From Onchidella celtica (lineage: Eukaryota > Mollusca > Gastropoda > Systellommatophora > Onchidiidae): a stretch of 64,000 nt of DNA. The translations under genes and the position numbers were made by a program. This document shows, piece by piece, positions 22,345 through 35,690 of the stretch; within the stretch, counting starts at the first letter, position 1; the number at the start of each line of letters is the position of its first letter. Below the pieces are notes generated by a model. That model made no database searches. It saw only the letters and a program-made list of their open reading frames with translations, and had not been told where the DNA came from. The stretch lies in the NCBI GenBank assembly GCA_963931925.1, contig OZ007575.1, positions 31,684,894 to 31,748,893 of the forward strand, written 5' to 3'.

Positions 22345-25050
22345 GTCATATTGCAGAATTGCAAGTTTTTGTTTTAATGTTGGCGTATGTCCAACAAATC
22401 TGCCGCACAAGTCTGACAAGTAAGATGCACAAGTCCAACAATAGGCTGAAAAATTCCGACAAGTCCAACGCACAATTCCAACAAGATGGCCCAAAAAGTA
22501 CCGGTACGACAGCCAACGCACAAGTCCAACCAGTTGGCTGAAAAATTTCGACGAGTCTGATGTACAAGTCCAAAAAGTTGGATGAAAAAGTACGACAGTT
22601 CCAACGCACAAGTCCAACCAGCTGGCCGAAAAAGTACGACAGGTCCAACGCATAAGTCCAACCAGCTGGCCGAAAAAAGTACGACAGGTCCAACGCCCAA
22701 GTCCAACAAGGTGGCCGAAAAAGTACGACAGATCCAATGCACAAGTCCAACAAGGTAGCTGAAAAAATACGATAGGTCCAACGCACAAGTCTAACCAGTT
22801 GGCCGAAAAATTTCAACAGGTCTGATGTACAAGTCCAAAAGTTGGACGAAAAATTCCGACAAGTCTGATGTACAAGCCCAAAAAGTTGGACGAAAAAAGT
22901 CTGACAAGTCCGACACAGAAGTCCAACAAGTTGGCTGAAAATTCCGAGAAATCTGACGTACAAGACCGACAAGCTGGCCAAAAAAATTTTCACGAGTCCG
23001 ACCAGTTGGCCAAAAAATTCTGACAAGTCCGATGCACAAGTCTGACAGGTTGGCCAAAAAATTTTGACAAGTCTGACGCACAAGTCCAAGAAGTTGCCCA
23101 AAAAATATTGACAAGTCTGACACATAAGTCTAACAAGTTGGCCAAAAAATTCAAACAGGTCCGCACAAATCCAACAAGTTTTCAACAAAAAAAAGTCTGA
23201 CGAGTCTGACGTACAAGTCCAATAAGTTGGCCAAAAAACTTTGACAAATCTGACGCACTAATTCAACAAGTTGGACGAAAAAGGTCTGACAAGACTTTAG
23301 TCTGATGCATAAGTCCAGTGAGTTGGCCAAAAAATTCAGACAAGTTCAACACACAGGTCCAAGAAGTTGGCCGAAGGAAGTTTGACAATCTGATGGCCAA
23401 GTCTAACCAGTTAGCCAAAAAATTCTGAATAGTCCGACACACAAATCCATCAAGTTGGCCGAAAAATTCCGAATAGTCCGGCGCACAAGTCCAATCAGTT
23501 GGCTGAAAAAAACTCCGACAAGTCAGAAGCACAAGTCCAATAAGTTCACTGCAAAAATCCAACAAGTCCGATGCGCAAGTACGAGAAGTTGACCGAAAAA
23601 TTTGCGACAAGTGTGACGCACAGGTCCAACAAGTTGGCTGAAAATAGTCTGATCATCCGACGCACAAGTCCAAAATATTGACCCAAAAAATTCTAACAAG
23701 TCCGACCGATGCACAAGTCCGACAAGTTGGCCAAAACATTTTGACAAATTCTCACACAAGTCCAACAAGTTTCTAAAAAAATTTTGATAAGTCTAATGCA
23801 CAAGTCCAAAAAGTTTGCCAAAAAATTCTGACAAGTCTGACGCACAAGCCCGACAAGTTGGCTGAAAATTTGAGACAAGTCTGACGCATAAATCCAACAA
23901 GTTGCCCAAAAAATTCTCATAAGTTTGACACACAAGTCTGTCAAGTTGGCCAAAGGGTTTTGACAAGTCCAATAAGCAAATCCAACTAATTGGCAGAAAA
24001 AAAAAGTCTGACGAGTCTGACGTACCAGACCATTATGTTGGCCGAAAAGTTCCGACAGGTCTGATGCACAAATCCAATAAGTTGGCCAAAAAGAATCTGG
24101 CAAGTCTGACATAGAAGTCCGATAATTTGGATAAAAAATTTTGGTAAGCCCGACGCCCAAGTCCAATAAGTTGGCCGAAAAATTCCGACAAGTCTGACCC
24201 AGAAGCACGACACGTTGGACAAAACATTTTGACAAGTCTGACACACAAGTCCGTTGGGTTGGCCAAACAGTTTTGACAAGTCTGACACACAGACGAGGGG
24301 AAAATCTGACAAGTTTGACGTACAAGCCCAGTAAGTTGGCTGAAAAATTCCGACATCCAACAAATTGACTAAAAAATTTTGACAAGTCTGATGCATAAGT
24401 CCAACAAATTAGCTGAAAAATTCCGACAAGTCTGACCCAGAAGTTCGACAAGTTGGCTAAAAAATTTTTGGCAAGTCTGACAAACAAATCAATCAAGTTT
24501 GGCGAAAAATTCTGACAAGTCTGACGTACAAGTCCAATAGGTTGGCTGAAAAATTCCGACAAGTCCGACAAGTTGACTAAAACAATTTGACAAGTTTGGC
24601 GCATAAGTCCAACAAGTTGGCCAATAAATTTTGACAAGTCTGATACATAAGCCCGACAAGTTGGCCACAAAATTTCGACAAATCTGACAAACAAGTCCAA
24701 CAAGTTGGCCAAAAGATTTTGACAAGTCTGATGCAAAAGGCCGACAAGTTACCCAAAAAAAATTTGACAAGTCTGAAGAACAAGTCCGATAAGTTAGTCA
24801 AAAAATTACGACAGGTCTGACATTCAAATAGCACAAGTTGGCCAAAAAGGTCTGACAATTCTGACGCACAAGTCTGACAAGTTGGCCAAAATATTTTGAC
24901 AAATCTGACACACAATTCCAACAGGTTAGCTGAAAAAGTCTGACAAGTCTCACGCACAAGTCTGAGAAGTTGACCAGATGCACAAGTCCAATAAGTTGGC
25001 TGAAAAATTCTGACGTCCAAAAAGTCCAAAAATCTGACACTCTCAGCAAT
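22345..25050. repeat. 44-bp tandem array (satellite-like), roughly 60 units
   Basis: Units average 44 bp and share the words GACAAGTCTGAC, ACAAGTCCAACAAGTTGG and AAAAATTC in that order. Copies vary by substitutions and small indels. Because 44 is not a multiple of 3, successive units shift frame, so the minus-strand translation shows a 44-residue superrepeat (LVGLVRQTC, LLDLCVRL, CWTCASDLSEFF). The minus strand is largely free of stops in all three phases, giving ORFs up to 347 codons. I judge these non-coding. The copy number is span divided by period, not a count. Confidence 0.9.
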
Positions 25051-25760
25051 CCCGACCAGTTCAACAATTCTGCCTCACAGGTTTGACAAGTCAGATACGT
25101 CCGCCACACAGGTTCGACAGATCTGACAAGTCTGACAAATCTGACAAATCAGCTGCACAAATCCAACAAGTCTGTGGCAGAAGTCCAACAAACTCAACAA
25201 GCCTGCCACACAAGCCCAACAAGTCTGAAAAGTTCATCGCACAAGTCCGATAAGTCCGAGAAAAATGTCACACAAATCCAACTAGTCCGACAGTTACGCC
25301 GCACATGTCTGACAAGATCAACAAATGTGCTGCACGTCCAACAGGTCTACCGCATAATCTGACAAGTCAGGAGCACAAGTCTGGTGAGGCTGACAAGACT
25401 GCTGCACAAGTCTGACAAGTCCGCAGAACAAGTCAGAAAAGTTTGCCGCAGAAGTCCGACAAGTCCAAGAAGTCCGGATCACAGGCTCAACAAGTACAAC
25501 AAGTCCACCACACAAGTCAGACAAGTCTGCTGCACTAGTACAATAACTCCACCCCACAAGACCAACCACCCCATGGCACAAGACTGACAAATCGAACAAG
25601 TTAGCGCTCCGAACAGGTCTGAAAAATCTGACATTTCAGCAAGTCCGACAAGTTCAAAGAGTCCGCTTGCACAGATTCGACAAGTTTGACAAGTCCCCTG
25701 CAAAAGATTCAACAAGTCTGAGAAATCTGTTGCAAAAGCCCGACAAGTCTGACAAGTCTT
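25051..25760. repeat. Degenerate flank of the 44-bp array (short AAGTCYGACA repeats)
   Basis: The regular 44-bp period dissolves into irregular copies of ACAAGTCCGACAAGTCTG with CTGCCGCACA spacers. This suggests the array grew from a unit of about 10 bp. No ORF here looks real. Confidence 0.75.
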
Positions 25761-26000
25761 TCGTAAAACTTTGTTTCTAGGAGATAAGTGGTTTGACCAT
25801 GACATTGACGTTATATATCATAATTTAGAGGTTATAGGATTTTTAGTGTTAAGGATGGTGAGATCTGACAGGTCCGACAACTTTTTGCCTTCTACTGTAA
25901 AATTTTGTTTCCATGAGATAGATGGTTTGGCCATGCCACCGAAAATGAGTATCATAATTTAGAAGTTATGGGATTTTTAGTGGTAAGGGTGGTGAGGTCA
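25741..26000. repeat. Two diverged tandem copies, 134-bp offset
   Basis: GAGATAAGTGGTTTGACCAT at 25781 and GAGATAGATGGTTTGGCCAT at 25915 head matching blocks that end TTTTTAGTGTTAAGGATGG and TTTTTAGTGGTAAGGGTGG. The second copy starts with GACAGGTCCGACAA, a 44-bp-array word, so the array edge was duplicated with it. Confidence 0.8.
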
Positions 26001-27457
26001 TCTTTTTGGTAATGGATGTGTCTATTTGGTATCGAAGTTGGAATCCTAAATAGGGATTTTCTTACAATGTTAGACATAAAACTATCATGAAATCATTTTA
26101 ATGTCTTGTTTGACCTGGTTTATTTTTATTTAAACTTGTAAAACTAGAGGAAGAAAAACCCTCATGTAAATGCACGTGAAAAGTTTCACATGTTCGAGAA
26201 AGTGTTCAGATAGAAAGTATTCAATCTGTTGTGACGTTCGCTTGAATGAGAATATATAATAGTATCGATTCCCACTTCTACTTCCAGTTTGTCGATAAAG
26301 GCCAAGAAGATATCAAGGGCAAAGGGAGGTAATCATGTGTGCAGTGTACACTTTTTGCAAAAGATGATTTATTTCTCTATTTCCAATAGAAGGCCTGTAT
26401 CTTTTGTTTATAGTGTTACTGGAGTTTGTCTGAATGAAAAGAATGTATTTCAATTAAGGTTTGTAAAGAAATGGATTTAATATGTGAGTTTACGCATAAC
26501 GAGGTCAAACCCATAACGGCAGACGATGTATGGATTCTGTGTCATATAGGAAAAACCCAATTTATTTATAGTACAGAACAGCCACTTTGGGGTAACCTGG
26601 GTGGTCACTGGCTCCTGCTTCCATGTAGCGTCGAGGTCGGCGGTCGACCAAGGTACTCGCACGGCTAGTCATGCCCAACTAGTCTGTAAAGCTTAGGGTC
26701 TGGCGAGATTTCCTCCCTTAAGGCGCTACTGAGGGACTGAGAGTTGGGGTGGAGTTTGGTCGGGGGTAGGCCGGACAAAACATACGGGTTAGAACCTACT
26801 TCCTTAGATCTTAAGGGGCAACTGGTACTATAGTATTAGATTTAGGATCGTCCATGTCATGGGAAAAGTGCTCTCGCAACCACATATTCAAACGGCACAC
26901 GTAGTGTAGCTATGTAGGGTAATGTGTGCTGGAGTCCCCGTGCCACTATTTTTTGTTTGTTTTTGATTCACTTATTTTAATTTCTCTGAACAGAATTCAA
27001 TGCACAGCAACAATAACTGCTGAGCATTTGAAAAGTTCACGAGAGAACGGGGCGTCTTTTTTTTATATTGTCTTTGTTAGTGGATTTCTCATTGCTGTAG
27101 GAAATAAAAATTTAATGTTTCAATTGTGAAAGGCCGGGTTTTGTTTATTGACCTCGAAATACAGCGTGTCAAAACACATATTGTTGACAACAGGATTGGT
27201 TGTATAAAAGATGGCATAAAGTATAGATTTTGAGTTGTAGCGGAATAGCATCGCCCTGTGCTCTTGATTTATACTAGAGTAGAATTGCAACTATCATCAA
27301 GAAGAGAACATAGAGATCCCTTCAAGTGCCAGAAAGCTAACACTTCAAGACAATTTACCGCTTTACAGCTTCTTGAAGTATTCCACTCAAACCTTTTTGA
27401 TACACATGGAAAACGCACGTATTATAAAGCAAGATGCGTAGAGCGCCACCTGTAAAA
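26001..27457. other. No gene recognised
   Basis: Contains a GC-richer block (26480-26900) with no motif. It could be an unrecognised repeat or LTR, but I found no matching ends. Confidence 0.5.
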
Positions 27458-27845
27458 TCAAGAATGTTTTGAAATATTGAAACTGAATTCTTTTTCAGGC
27501 TTTGAAGCCACTTGCTGTGCAATGCAGTGTGGAGTTACTTGCACTTTTCGATCCTCTAGTGCAACAAAGTGGATGTCGACTCCCATCTTAAAACACGAGT
27601 GGGTGTTATGTCTGTTGGAGCGCTTCCTTTTCCGGGCTTCCTTTATGTGCATCCTCGGCAGCAACAGGCGCTTTCTTAAAATGCGCTCGTCTGAAGGCAC
27701 TAACTTTCTTGCGCTTGAAGTGTTCTCTATGTCCTCTCCCTCACGGACACTGGAGTAGTCCGAGTAGCGTGGGTTGCCATTGCGCCCTCTGAACTGTGGA
27801 CTGTTTTCACTCCCTGAGTCCTTTTCACCAGTCCAATATTGAACC
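27458..27845 (-). CDS. Unassigned open reading frame, possible exon or gene fragment
   Basis: A stop-free minus-strand stretch ends at a stop at 27458. Its credible part (about 27845 down) reads GEKDSGSENSPQFRGRNGNP, later RKRLLLPRMHIKEARKRKRS and CFKMGVDIHF. It is charged and basic, of mixed complexity, and more GC-rich than its flanks, unlike the low-complexity ORFs nearby. I recognise no family. The upstream 30 codons of the frame fall into dispersed repeat B and a C-rich tract, so they are not coding. It could be an exon, a processed fragment or chance. Confidence 0.25.
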
Positions 27846-27904
27846 CCACCACACCCCACCCCCCTCCTCCCCTTCTCAAAGCACACAAAAATATACTGTA
27901 TTTT

Positions 27905-28135
27905 CAAAAAAATGTAATTAAAATAAAATGCATTTAATCCTAGGATACTCAAACAGATTTAACATCGCCTGGTTTTAATTTGTGCAAACTTATTGAAATT
28001 CACATTGAAATCTCTCTCAATTGACAGTTTTGTTAAGTTACTTAGTCTTTCTTGGTTCATTGTAGATCTCTGATACATTTTGATTCATTTATGTATTTCG
28101 CAATTGGCAGTTGAAACAGTGATAGTTTCAAAATG
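27905..28135. repeat. Dispersed repeat B, copy 2
   Basis: Shares CGCCTGGTTTTAATTTGTGC, CATTGAAATCTC and GCAGTTGAAACAGTGATAGT with the inverted copy at 4985-5235. Confidence 0.65.
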
Positions 28136-29945
<1,810 letters not shown>

Positions 29946-31144
29946 TTCATCCACCCATCCATCCGCCCATCCAACCGTCTGTCTGTCTGCCTCTTGTTGT
30001 AATAACAGTTTTTCCTTCATCAAGTGGTCTTTCTCACAAACCCCAAGGCCAAAGCCGCACAGGAGCGGCCACTTTATAAATAAATTATTATTACAAAGAT
30101 TCTGCCCGCACTTCTGGCCATTATCCTCGGTTTCGCGCACACGTTGGCCAATCCCACTATGACGACCATCTTCGGTGTGATAAAATGACCATGAATACAG
30201 TGTGAGTTAGTGACGTTTCAACCTTAATTAGATTTGTTTCGAACTCAGAGAAAAACTACCACTCCTTTTTTTTTTATTTGCTCTACCATTAGTTGACAAA
30301 TTTGCTGGACATTAAATTTAATAAATCTGCCAAGCGAGTTATGTCAAAATCTTGTGTTCCTTTTATTCCTGTCGACAAGGACTACTATAGGAGTCCTTGC
30401 CCGTCGATTAATTCAATTCTCTCATAGCATTTTATTACACGTATATTACACAGTCTATCTGTCTATTTATTAACATCTGTCTGTCTGTTTTTCTGCCATA
30501 TCTCTTTTTGTCTGTACCGGTACTAATTTTCAGTCTGTTACACGTCTGTATGTTCCTCTTTTTTTGTCAATTTTGTTTACGCCATGCCTTCCACTTTCTC
30601 TCTTTCTATAACGTTTTTTTGTCATTTTCTTTTATTATTTTCTAGATTTAGTTTATTCCTTACAAATACATTTTTATAAACATTCTACTACTGTTTTGTT
30701 TGTTTTTTTTCAATTCCTTTTCACAGTCTCTGACTTTATAAGTACATGTATTGCCTTGGTGATTTCTCTCTATATATCTCTCTCATCTTTCTTCCTCCCT
30801 CCCTTCTCTCTCTCTCTGTTTGTTCTCCATGTGTTTGTATCTCATCTGTCTCTGTCTCTCTATCCCTCTCTTTTCAGGTCACTCACCGTTTATACCAAAT
30901 GAACTGCATTTCATGACTAATAATAATTCTATGTTGACCTGTTGTTACCACTGGGGATTTTACATTATGATTTTGATGCCATAAGTGCCTACAATGAATC
31001 ATTCATTAAATGGGTGATCTACTCCATCTCTCTCTCTTCTTCTCTTTCTCACACACACACCCGTACATACACACACAGATAGAGCTGTTTTATTTTTTTT
31101 CTTCCTTCTCTCCCGTGATGTTCCGTTATCAGACTTACCTCCAT
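29946..31144. other. No gene recognised; pyrimidine-rich
   Basis: Contains a short palindrome (AAGGACT...AGTCCTT, about 30379-30405) and CT-rich stretches at 30760-30880. Confidence 0.55.
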
Positions 31145-31460
31145 GTTTTCGTCCTCTCTCTCTCTCTCTGCCTGCTTACCTGTCTCCCCCTACCTGTTTG
31201 CCGGTCTCCTTGTCTCTCTTTCTGTCTGTCTCTGCCAGTCTCTCTGCCTGCCTGCCTGCCTCTCTCTGTCTGTCTCTGCCAGTCTCTCTGCCTGCCTGCC
31301 TGCCTCTTTCTGTCTGTCTCTGCCAGTCTCTCTGCCTGCCTGCCTGCCTCTCTCTGTCTGTCTGTGTGTCCCCCTCTTTCTCTCTCTTCCCTCTTCTCTC
31401 TCTCTCTCGCTGCCTATGTCTGTCTGTCTAACTCTGTGTGTCTCTATATTTCTCTCTGTT
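31145..31460. repeat. CT-rich track containing a 44-bp triplication
   Basis: TGCCAGTCTCTCTGCCTGCC recurs at 31233, 31277 and 31321, a 44-bp period, inside CTCT/CTGT sequence. It is unrelated in sequence to the 22-25 kb array. Confidence 0.85.
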
Positions 31461-31963
31461 TGCACAGTAGAACTCCCGACCAACACTCGTGACGTCACCT
31501 GCAGTTATAACAATCCCTCACTTCACCCCTAATAGTAATATCAAGCACCATTTCACTGCTGGCGGGATCAACCACGTCCACGAGAGAGAAATATCTGGAA
31601 TTCTCGCAGGAATTCATTAGCATGATCACCATTACCATCACCAAACCCCTTCATCATCATCACCGCCGACACTACCATCATCACTATCGCTGCAATTACC
31701 ATCTTCGTCCTCAACACGCTCCTTAATGTCATTATGAAAAGCATATTATTATCAACACTACCATCTTGATATTGATGGAAATGGCTGTAGTTGATGATAA
31801 TGGTGGGAGCCTCAATGCAAGTTGTAAGGGTAGGCGGCCCCCGGTGAGAGAGCTTGGAGGGAGGGGGCACAGGTGCTTGCATGAATATTCCAGTTGGAGC
31901 CACGGTGGGGGGGGGGGATTAAGTTCAGAAGGTAGGTCCACATTCACAGCTTGAAGAAACAAT

Positions 31964-32157
31964 TAGGGGTAAGCCAGACCAAGGCTGGCGTAGGCCCCAC
32001 ACTGATGGCTCACCCACCTAATTATTATGCATCACACTAAAACACTACTCACAACCCACACCGCGGCAGTAAGGGTAGTGTTATAGTGTGATGTATAATA
32101 ATTGGGTGGTGAGCCACCAGTGTGGGGCCTATGCCAGCGGTTGTCTGGCTTACCCCT
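31964..32157. mobile_element. Fold-back element, about 88-bp arms
   Basis: The left arm starts AGGGGTAAGCCAGAC and the right arm ends GTCTGGCTTACCCCT. The arms match almost continuously through GTAGGCCCCACACTG / CAGTGTGGGGCCTA and AATTATTAT, leaving a loop of about 20 nt near 32050-32070. It could form a very long hairpin. No clear target duplication. Confidence 0.75.
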
Positions 32158-33149
32158 TCTTACAGTGGGGGGGGGGGGGTGGAAGAGAGTTCTTGAGCGG
32201 GCAGGGAAAATTCCAGCCAGAACCCAGGGGGTGGATTGTGAGCTTGGGGGGGGGGGGGGATCTTAGGTGTAAGATCCAACACTGGCTTTGGCCGGGGGGG
32301 GGGGCGTTCTACGGTCAGCTGGAACTTCAGGAGGGGGAAATGTGGGAATTCTAAGACCAAGCTAGTTCCTGGAGTGAATAAGGAGAATCTAGTGTGGCGT
32401 CCGGGTCAGATTTTAATTTTAAACCACAGAGACCAGCTGCTCCCGAACTTGGGCCCCCATGCCTAAGAGGTGTCCCTCACTAGGGTAATCTAGCCTTGGC
32501 AAGAACACACAACAACACATTGCTACACACCTACCACTACTTTGCGTGCTTTCCGTAGAACAACAACGATTACAATCATCCAGCCGACAGCTCTTGCAAC
32601 AGCATAAGTAGTGAACAGGGATGTCAAAATTAATGCCAACTTCAACAGTGTTCAAGAAGAATTTTCTCAACATTATTTTATTCTTGCAAAAAATTCTCCA
32701 TCAACAGCACTTGAAATGTCGAATTCCCTGACATTGTGTTCAAGTACAGACTTCAGGAAAATGAACATCTCATTGTAAATCCTTTAAGTGATAAAATTTG
32801 ATATTGTGTGCTTTCATAAGAGGTCTAAATAAATACCTGTATATGAAATTTGCTTCATATTGATGAAAATACATTAATTCTGTTTTGAAATGTCACAAGA
32901 ACTACTAAACTTCTTTGGCATTGACTTATGGTGACAATATGATAATACATTTTAAATTGCTTGTCACAGCTTAGCTTTGTTTATAAAGGTGCTGTAGGAT
33001 TGCAATAAGTATACGAATTTACATTGTCATGAGATATTCAGTTTAAAATGGTCCACCAAAGACAAAAGATATAGGACCCTGTTGCTTTTTATTGTGTGTA
33101 TTGTTATTGTTGTTGTGGTTGTTGAAGATGTGGGTGATATCATGGTGAT
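32158..33149. other. No gene recognised; three long G-runs
   Basis: G-runs at about 32166-32179, 32246-32259 and 32293-32303 lie within 140 bp, next to the fold-back element. Confidence 0.6.
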
Positions 33150-33400
33150 GTTGGAGTGGTGATGATGATGATAATGATGATGCCAATCATGATGAAATGG
33201 TGGCACTGGTGGTGATGATGCTAATAGTGATGATGACAGTGATGATGATGATAATGATGATGATGAAAATGCTGATATTATGATTATGATGATGATGATG
33301 CCACTGGTGATGATGATAATGGTGGTGATGATGATGAAAATGATGGTGATGGTGAAGATGATGACAATGATGATGATAAAAATAATGTCAATAAAACCTG
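33150..33400. repeat. Imperfect GAT/GATG repeat
   Basis: GATGATGATAATGATGATG-type sequence for about 250 bp with scattered GGT. The long Ile/Ser-rich minus ORF over it is low complexity. Confidence 0.9.
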
Positions 33401-33840
33401 CCACCAATGGTGGTGTTGATCATAATACAATGTATTGTTGTTTTAAAATAATAGGCCCCTAAGTGGACCTTCCTATTCTAACATCTCTAGTGCTAAAAGT
33501 TTCTTACTGATAAAAAAGGAAAAAAGTCAGAAAATTTTACTCCTTTCCTTCCATCTACTGAATCATCCAGACATAATATCAGTCTACCAAATAGGTGGAT
33601 TAAATGAAAAAAAGTTATAGGAGACATTGAGATTGAGAAACCAGCAGGAAAAAAAAAAATGGTTTATTGTTGTTTTGTTTTTTTGGAGGGGGGGGGGGAA
33701 GAGTAGACAAGAGTGCACAGGCCTAGTTTTTTTGTTTTTTTTTGGGGGGGGGGTGATTTATTTTCATAAATAAATTAAAAATGCGTAAAAAAACACTTGC
33801 ACAGTATCAATGAACTATCTTTTGAAATATACGATCTTAA

Positions 33841-35048
33841 TGTGAGAGGATGAACGACTTTCTATTTTTAATGTGCTTTCATGGTAGCTCTAGTGCGTGA
33901 GTGAGGGACGGCCACTCATAGTAGTTTAGGGACACTTGGCCGAGTACCATTAATTGGATTATTTCCCTTGTAATACTAGCGCGGGACCCGTTATTCACAT
34001 CACGGTGAAAAGCGCGCATTTTGATTGGTCAGTTGGAAATGTTGACCACGGGGCTTCCAACTCTTATATCATGGCTTTAAGTTTCTTACAACTCGCTCAC
34101 TCGTTGTTATCCACCGACAGAAAGACGGGAACCCGAATTCATTTTTGAGAGTAGACAATACCCTATCGGTACAAAATAGGTACTCATGATAACGTTTGTT
34201 ATCAATGGAGATACGTCGTATTAATGGACGAAAGTATCCCGCACAAAATTGTCGAATGTTGTTAGTCCTGACACTTTGAAAATTTATATTAAAACTATTA
34301 CCGGGTTTCTGGTAAAAGTAGTCAGTTAGAATTTTAGCAGCAAGTTTCCAATTTATAATGGTACCAATTTTGTTGTACTTTGATGCACATATCCTATTGA
34401 AATAATTAATAAGAGGGTCTCGGATTTAAAGCAAACTATGAGTTAGACGCATGTTATCCCCGATAAATCCAACCTGGGTCAAATTTATTCAATTATTGCT
34501 GGAGGGGTCGTTAGAGTAATTTCTGCAGTTTACTGGGATACCTAATTGACTTTTGTGTGCACCCTTTAACCGTACTGTAAATTCGATTGTGTTAGGACCC
34601 TAACCGGTTATGTTGTCGGGCTGGACTCCATGTCCGAGCCTTTCACTTGTGCAACACGGGCTACGTAATAGCTCTCCCGGACGTCCGCGCGGGCTCATAA
34701 ATAAGATGCGAGTTCGAGTGGTCAAGACACTCCATCAAAGACGCAGAGACAAGAGCCGACCGCACAGTGAACCCAGACCAGCAACCCGGGCCCGTAGAAG
34801 TTCAGAGGCTTGCCGACGCTTGCCATCGCCACCCCGCCCCATAAGGCATGAAGCGGTAGCACAGGACCCGGAGAAACTTTGGCTCATGGCTGGTTGGGCT
34901 TTTTGTTTGGTAGTGATACCTTTGTTAGGCTTTTTGAATAAATAAGATTGCCAGCAGAACCCTGTGTTTGTTAATCCTGTGTATCCTTAAGGGAGTTACT
35001 ATTGAACCCACGCAGTAACCACATTAGCCACTCGTAGTACATCCAACA
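33841..35048 (+). mobile_element. Probable solo LTR 4 (1208 bp, TSD TTAA)
   Basis: It begins TGTGAGAGGATG and ends ACATCCAACA, with TTAA at 33837-33840 and 35049-35052. A GC-rich zone holds CTCATAAATAAG (TATA-like, about 34697), and GAATAAATAAG (polyA-like) follows at about 34939, a layout expected of an LTR promoter, R region and terminator in plus orientation. The short target duplication in an AT-rich region makes the boundaries less certain than for LTRs 1, 2 and 5. Confidence 0.5.
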
Positions 35049-35690
35049 TTAAAGACAGTCATAGATCTGATGGGTGACTGAAAACTGAAATAATTTATCC
35101 AATATTTATGGCATACCAATTTGCACATTTTTCTCCAGTTTCTTCAGAGTGTAAAAATTTTTTTTATAAAGACACATTTTATTGTATTATTATTTCTGTC
35201 TGCTGTCCAATTATTTTCTGGTCCATACTTTGCCTGTATGTCTATAGGTCTGTCTCTCTGCTGATCTCCTCAGTTTTCCAATAAACAATCACATTACTAA
35301 TGTTAATCTCTTCTCTTTGAGCATATATTATATCAACTGTACAAATCTGAACGTTGGGAAAAACAAAGAACAACAGAAATTATAGAATGAAGTAAAGATT
35401 AAACAGGATAAAAATTTACATGAACATTATTATCTGAACATTGGTTTATGAACTATCAAGAACAATAATCCATAGTTCTAGAGCTGCCATATTTTGAAAT
35501 TGACAAAACACCTTGTCATGTGCCTTCCCATTCACACAACACTAAATATATGCAAATATATACTCACTATTACTACAATTTCTCTTGAAAGTGGTTTAAT
35601 AGCCTACAGCTAAACAACCATTATAAATAAAGATCTCCAACAGATACACTCTTCCCAATCACCATTCCGTAAACCAATCTGGATCTGTGT

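Noticed and set aside
23693..24736. 347-codon minus-strand ORF and several neighbours of 100-280 codons
   Set aside because: They arise from the stop-poor 44-bp satellite unit and lack any non-repeat sequence or gene structure.
22345..25760. CRISPR array
   Set aside because: Units are contiguous tandem repeats with no unique spacers, and the context is eukaryotic.
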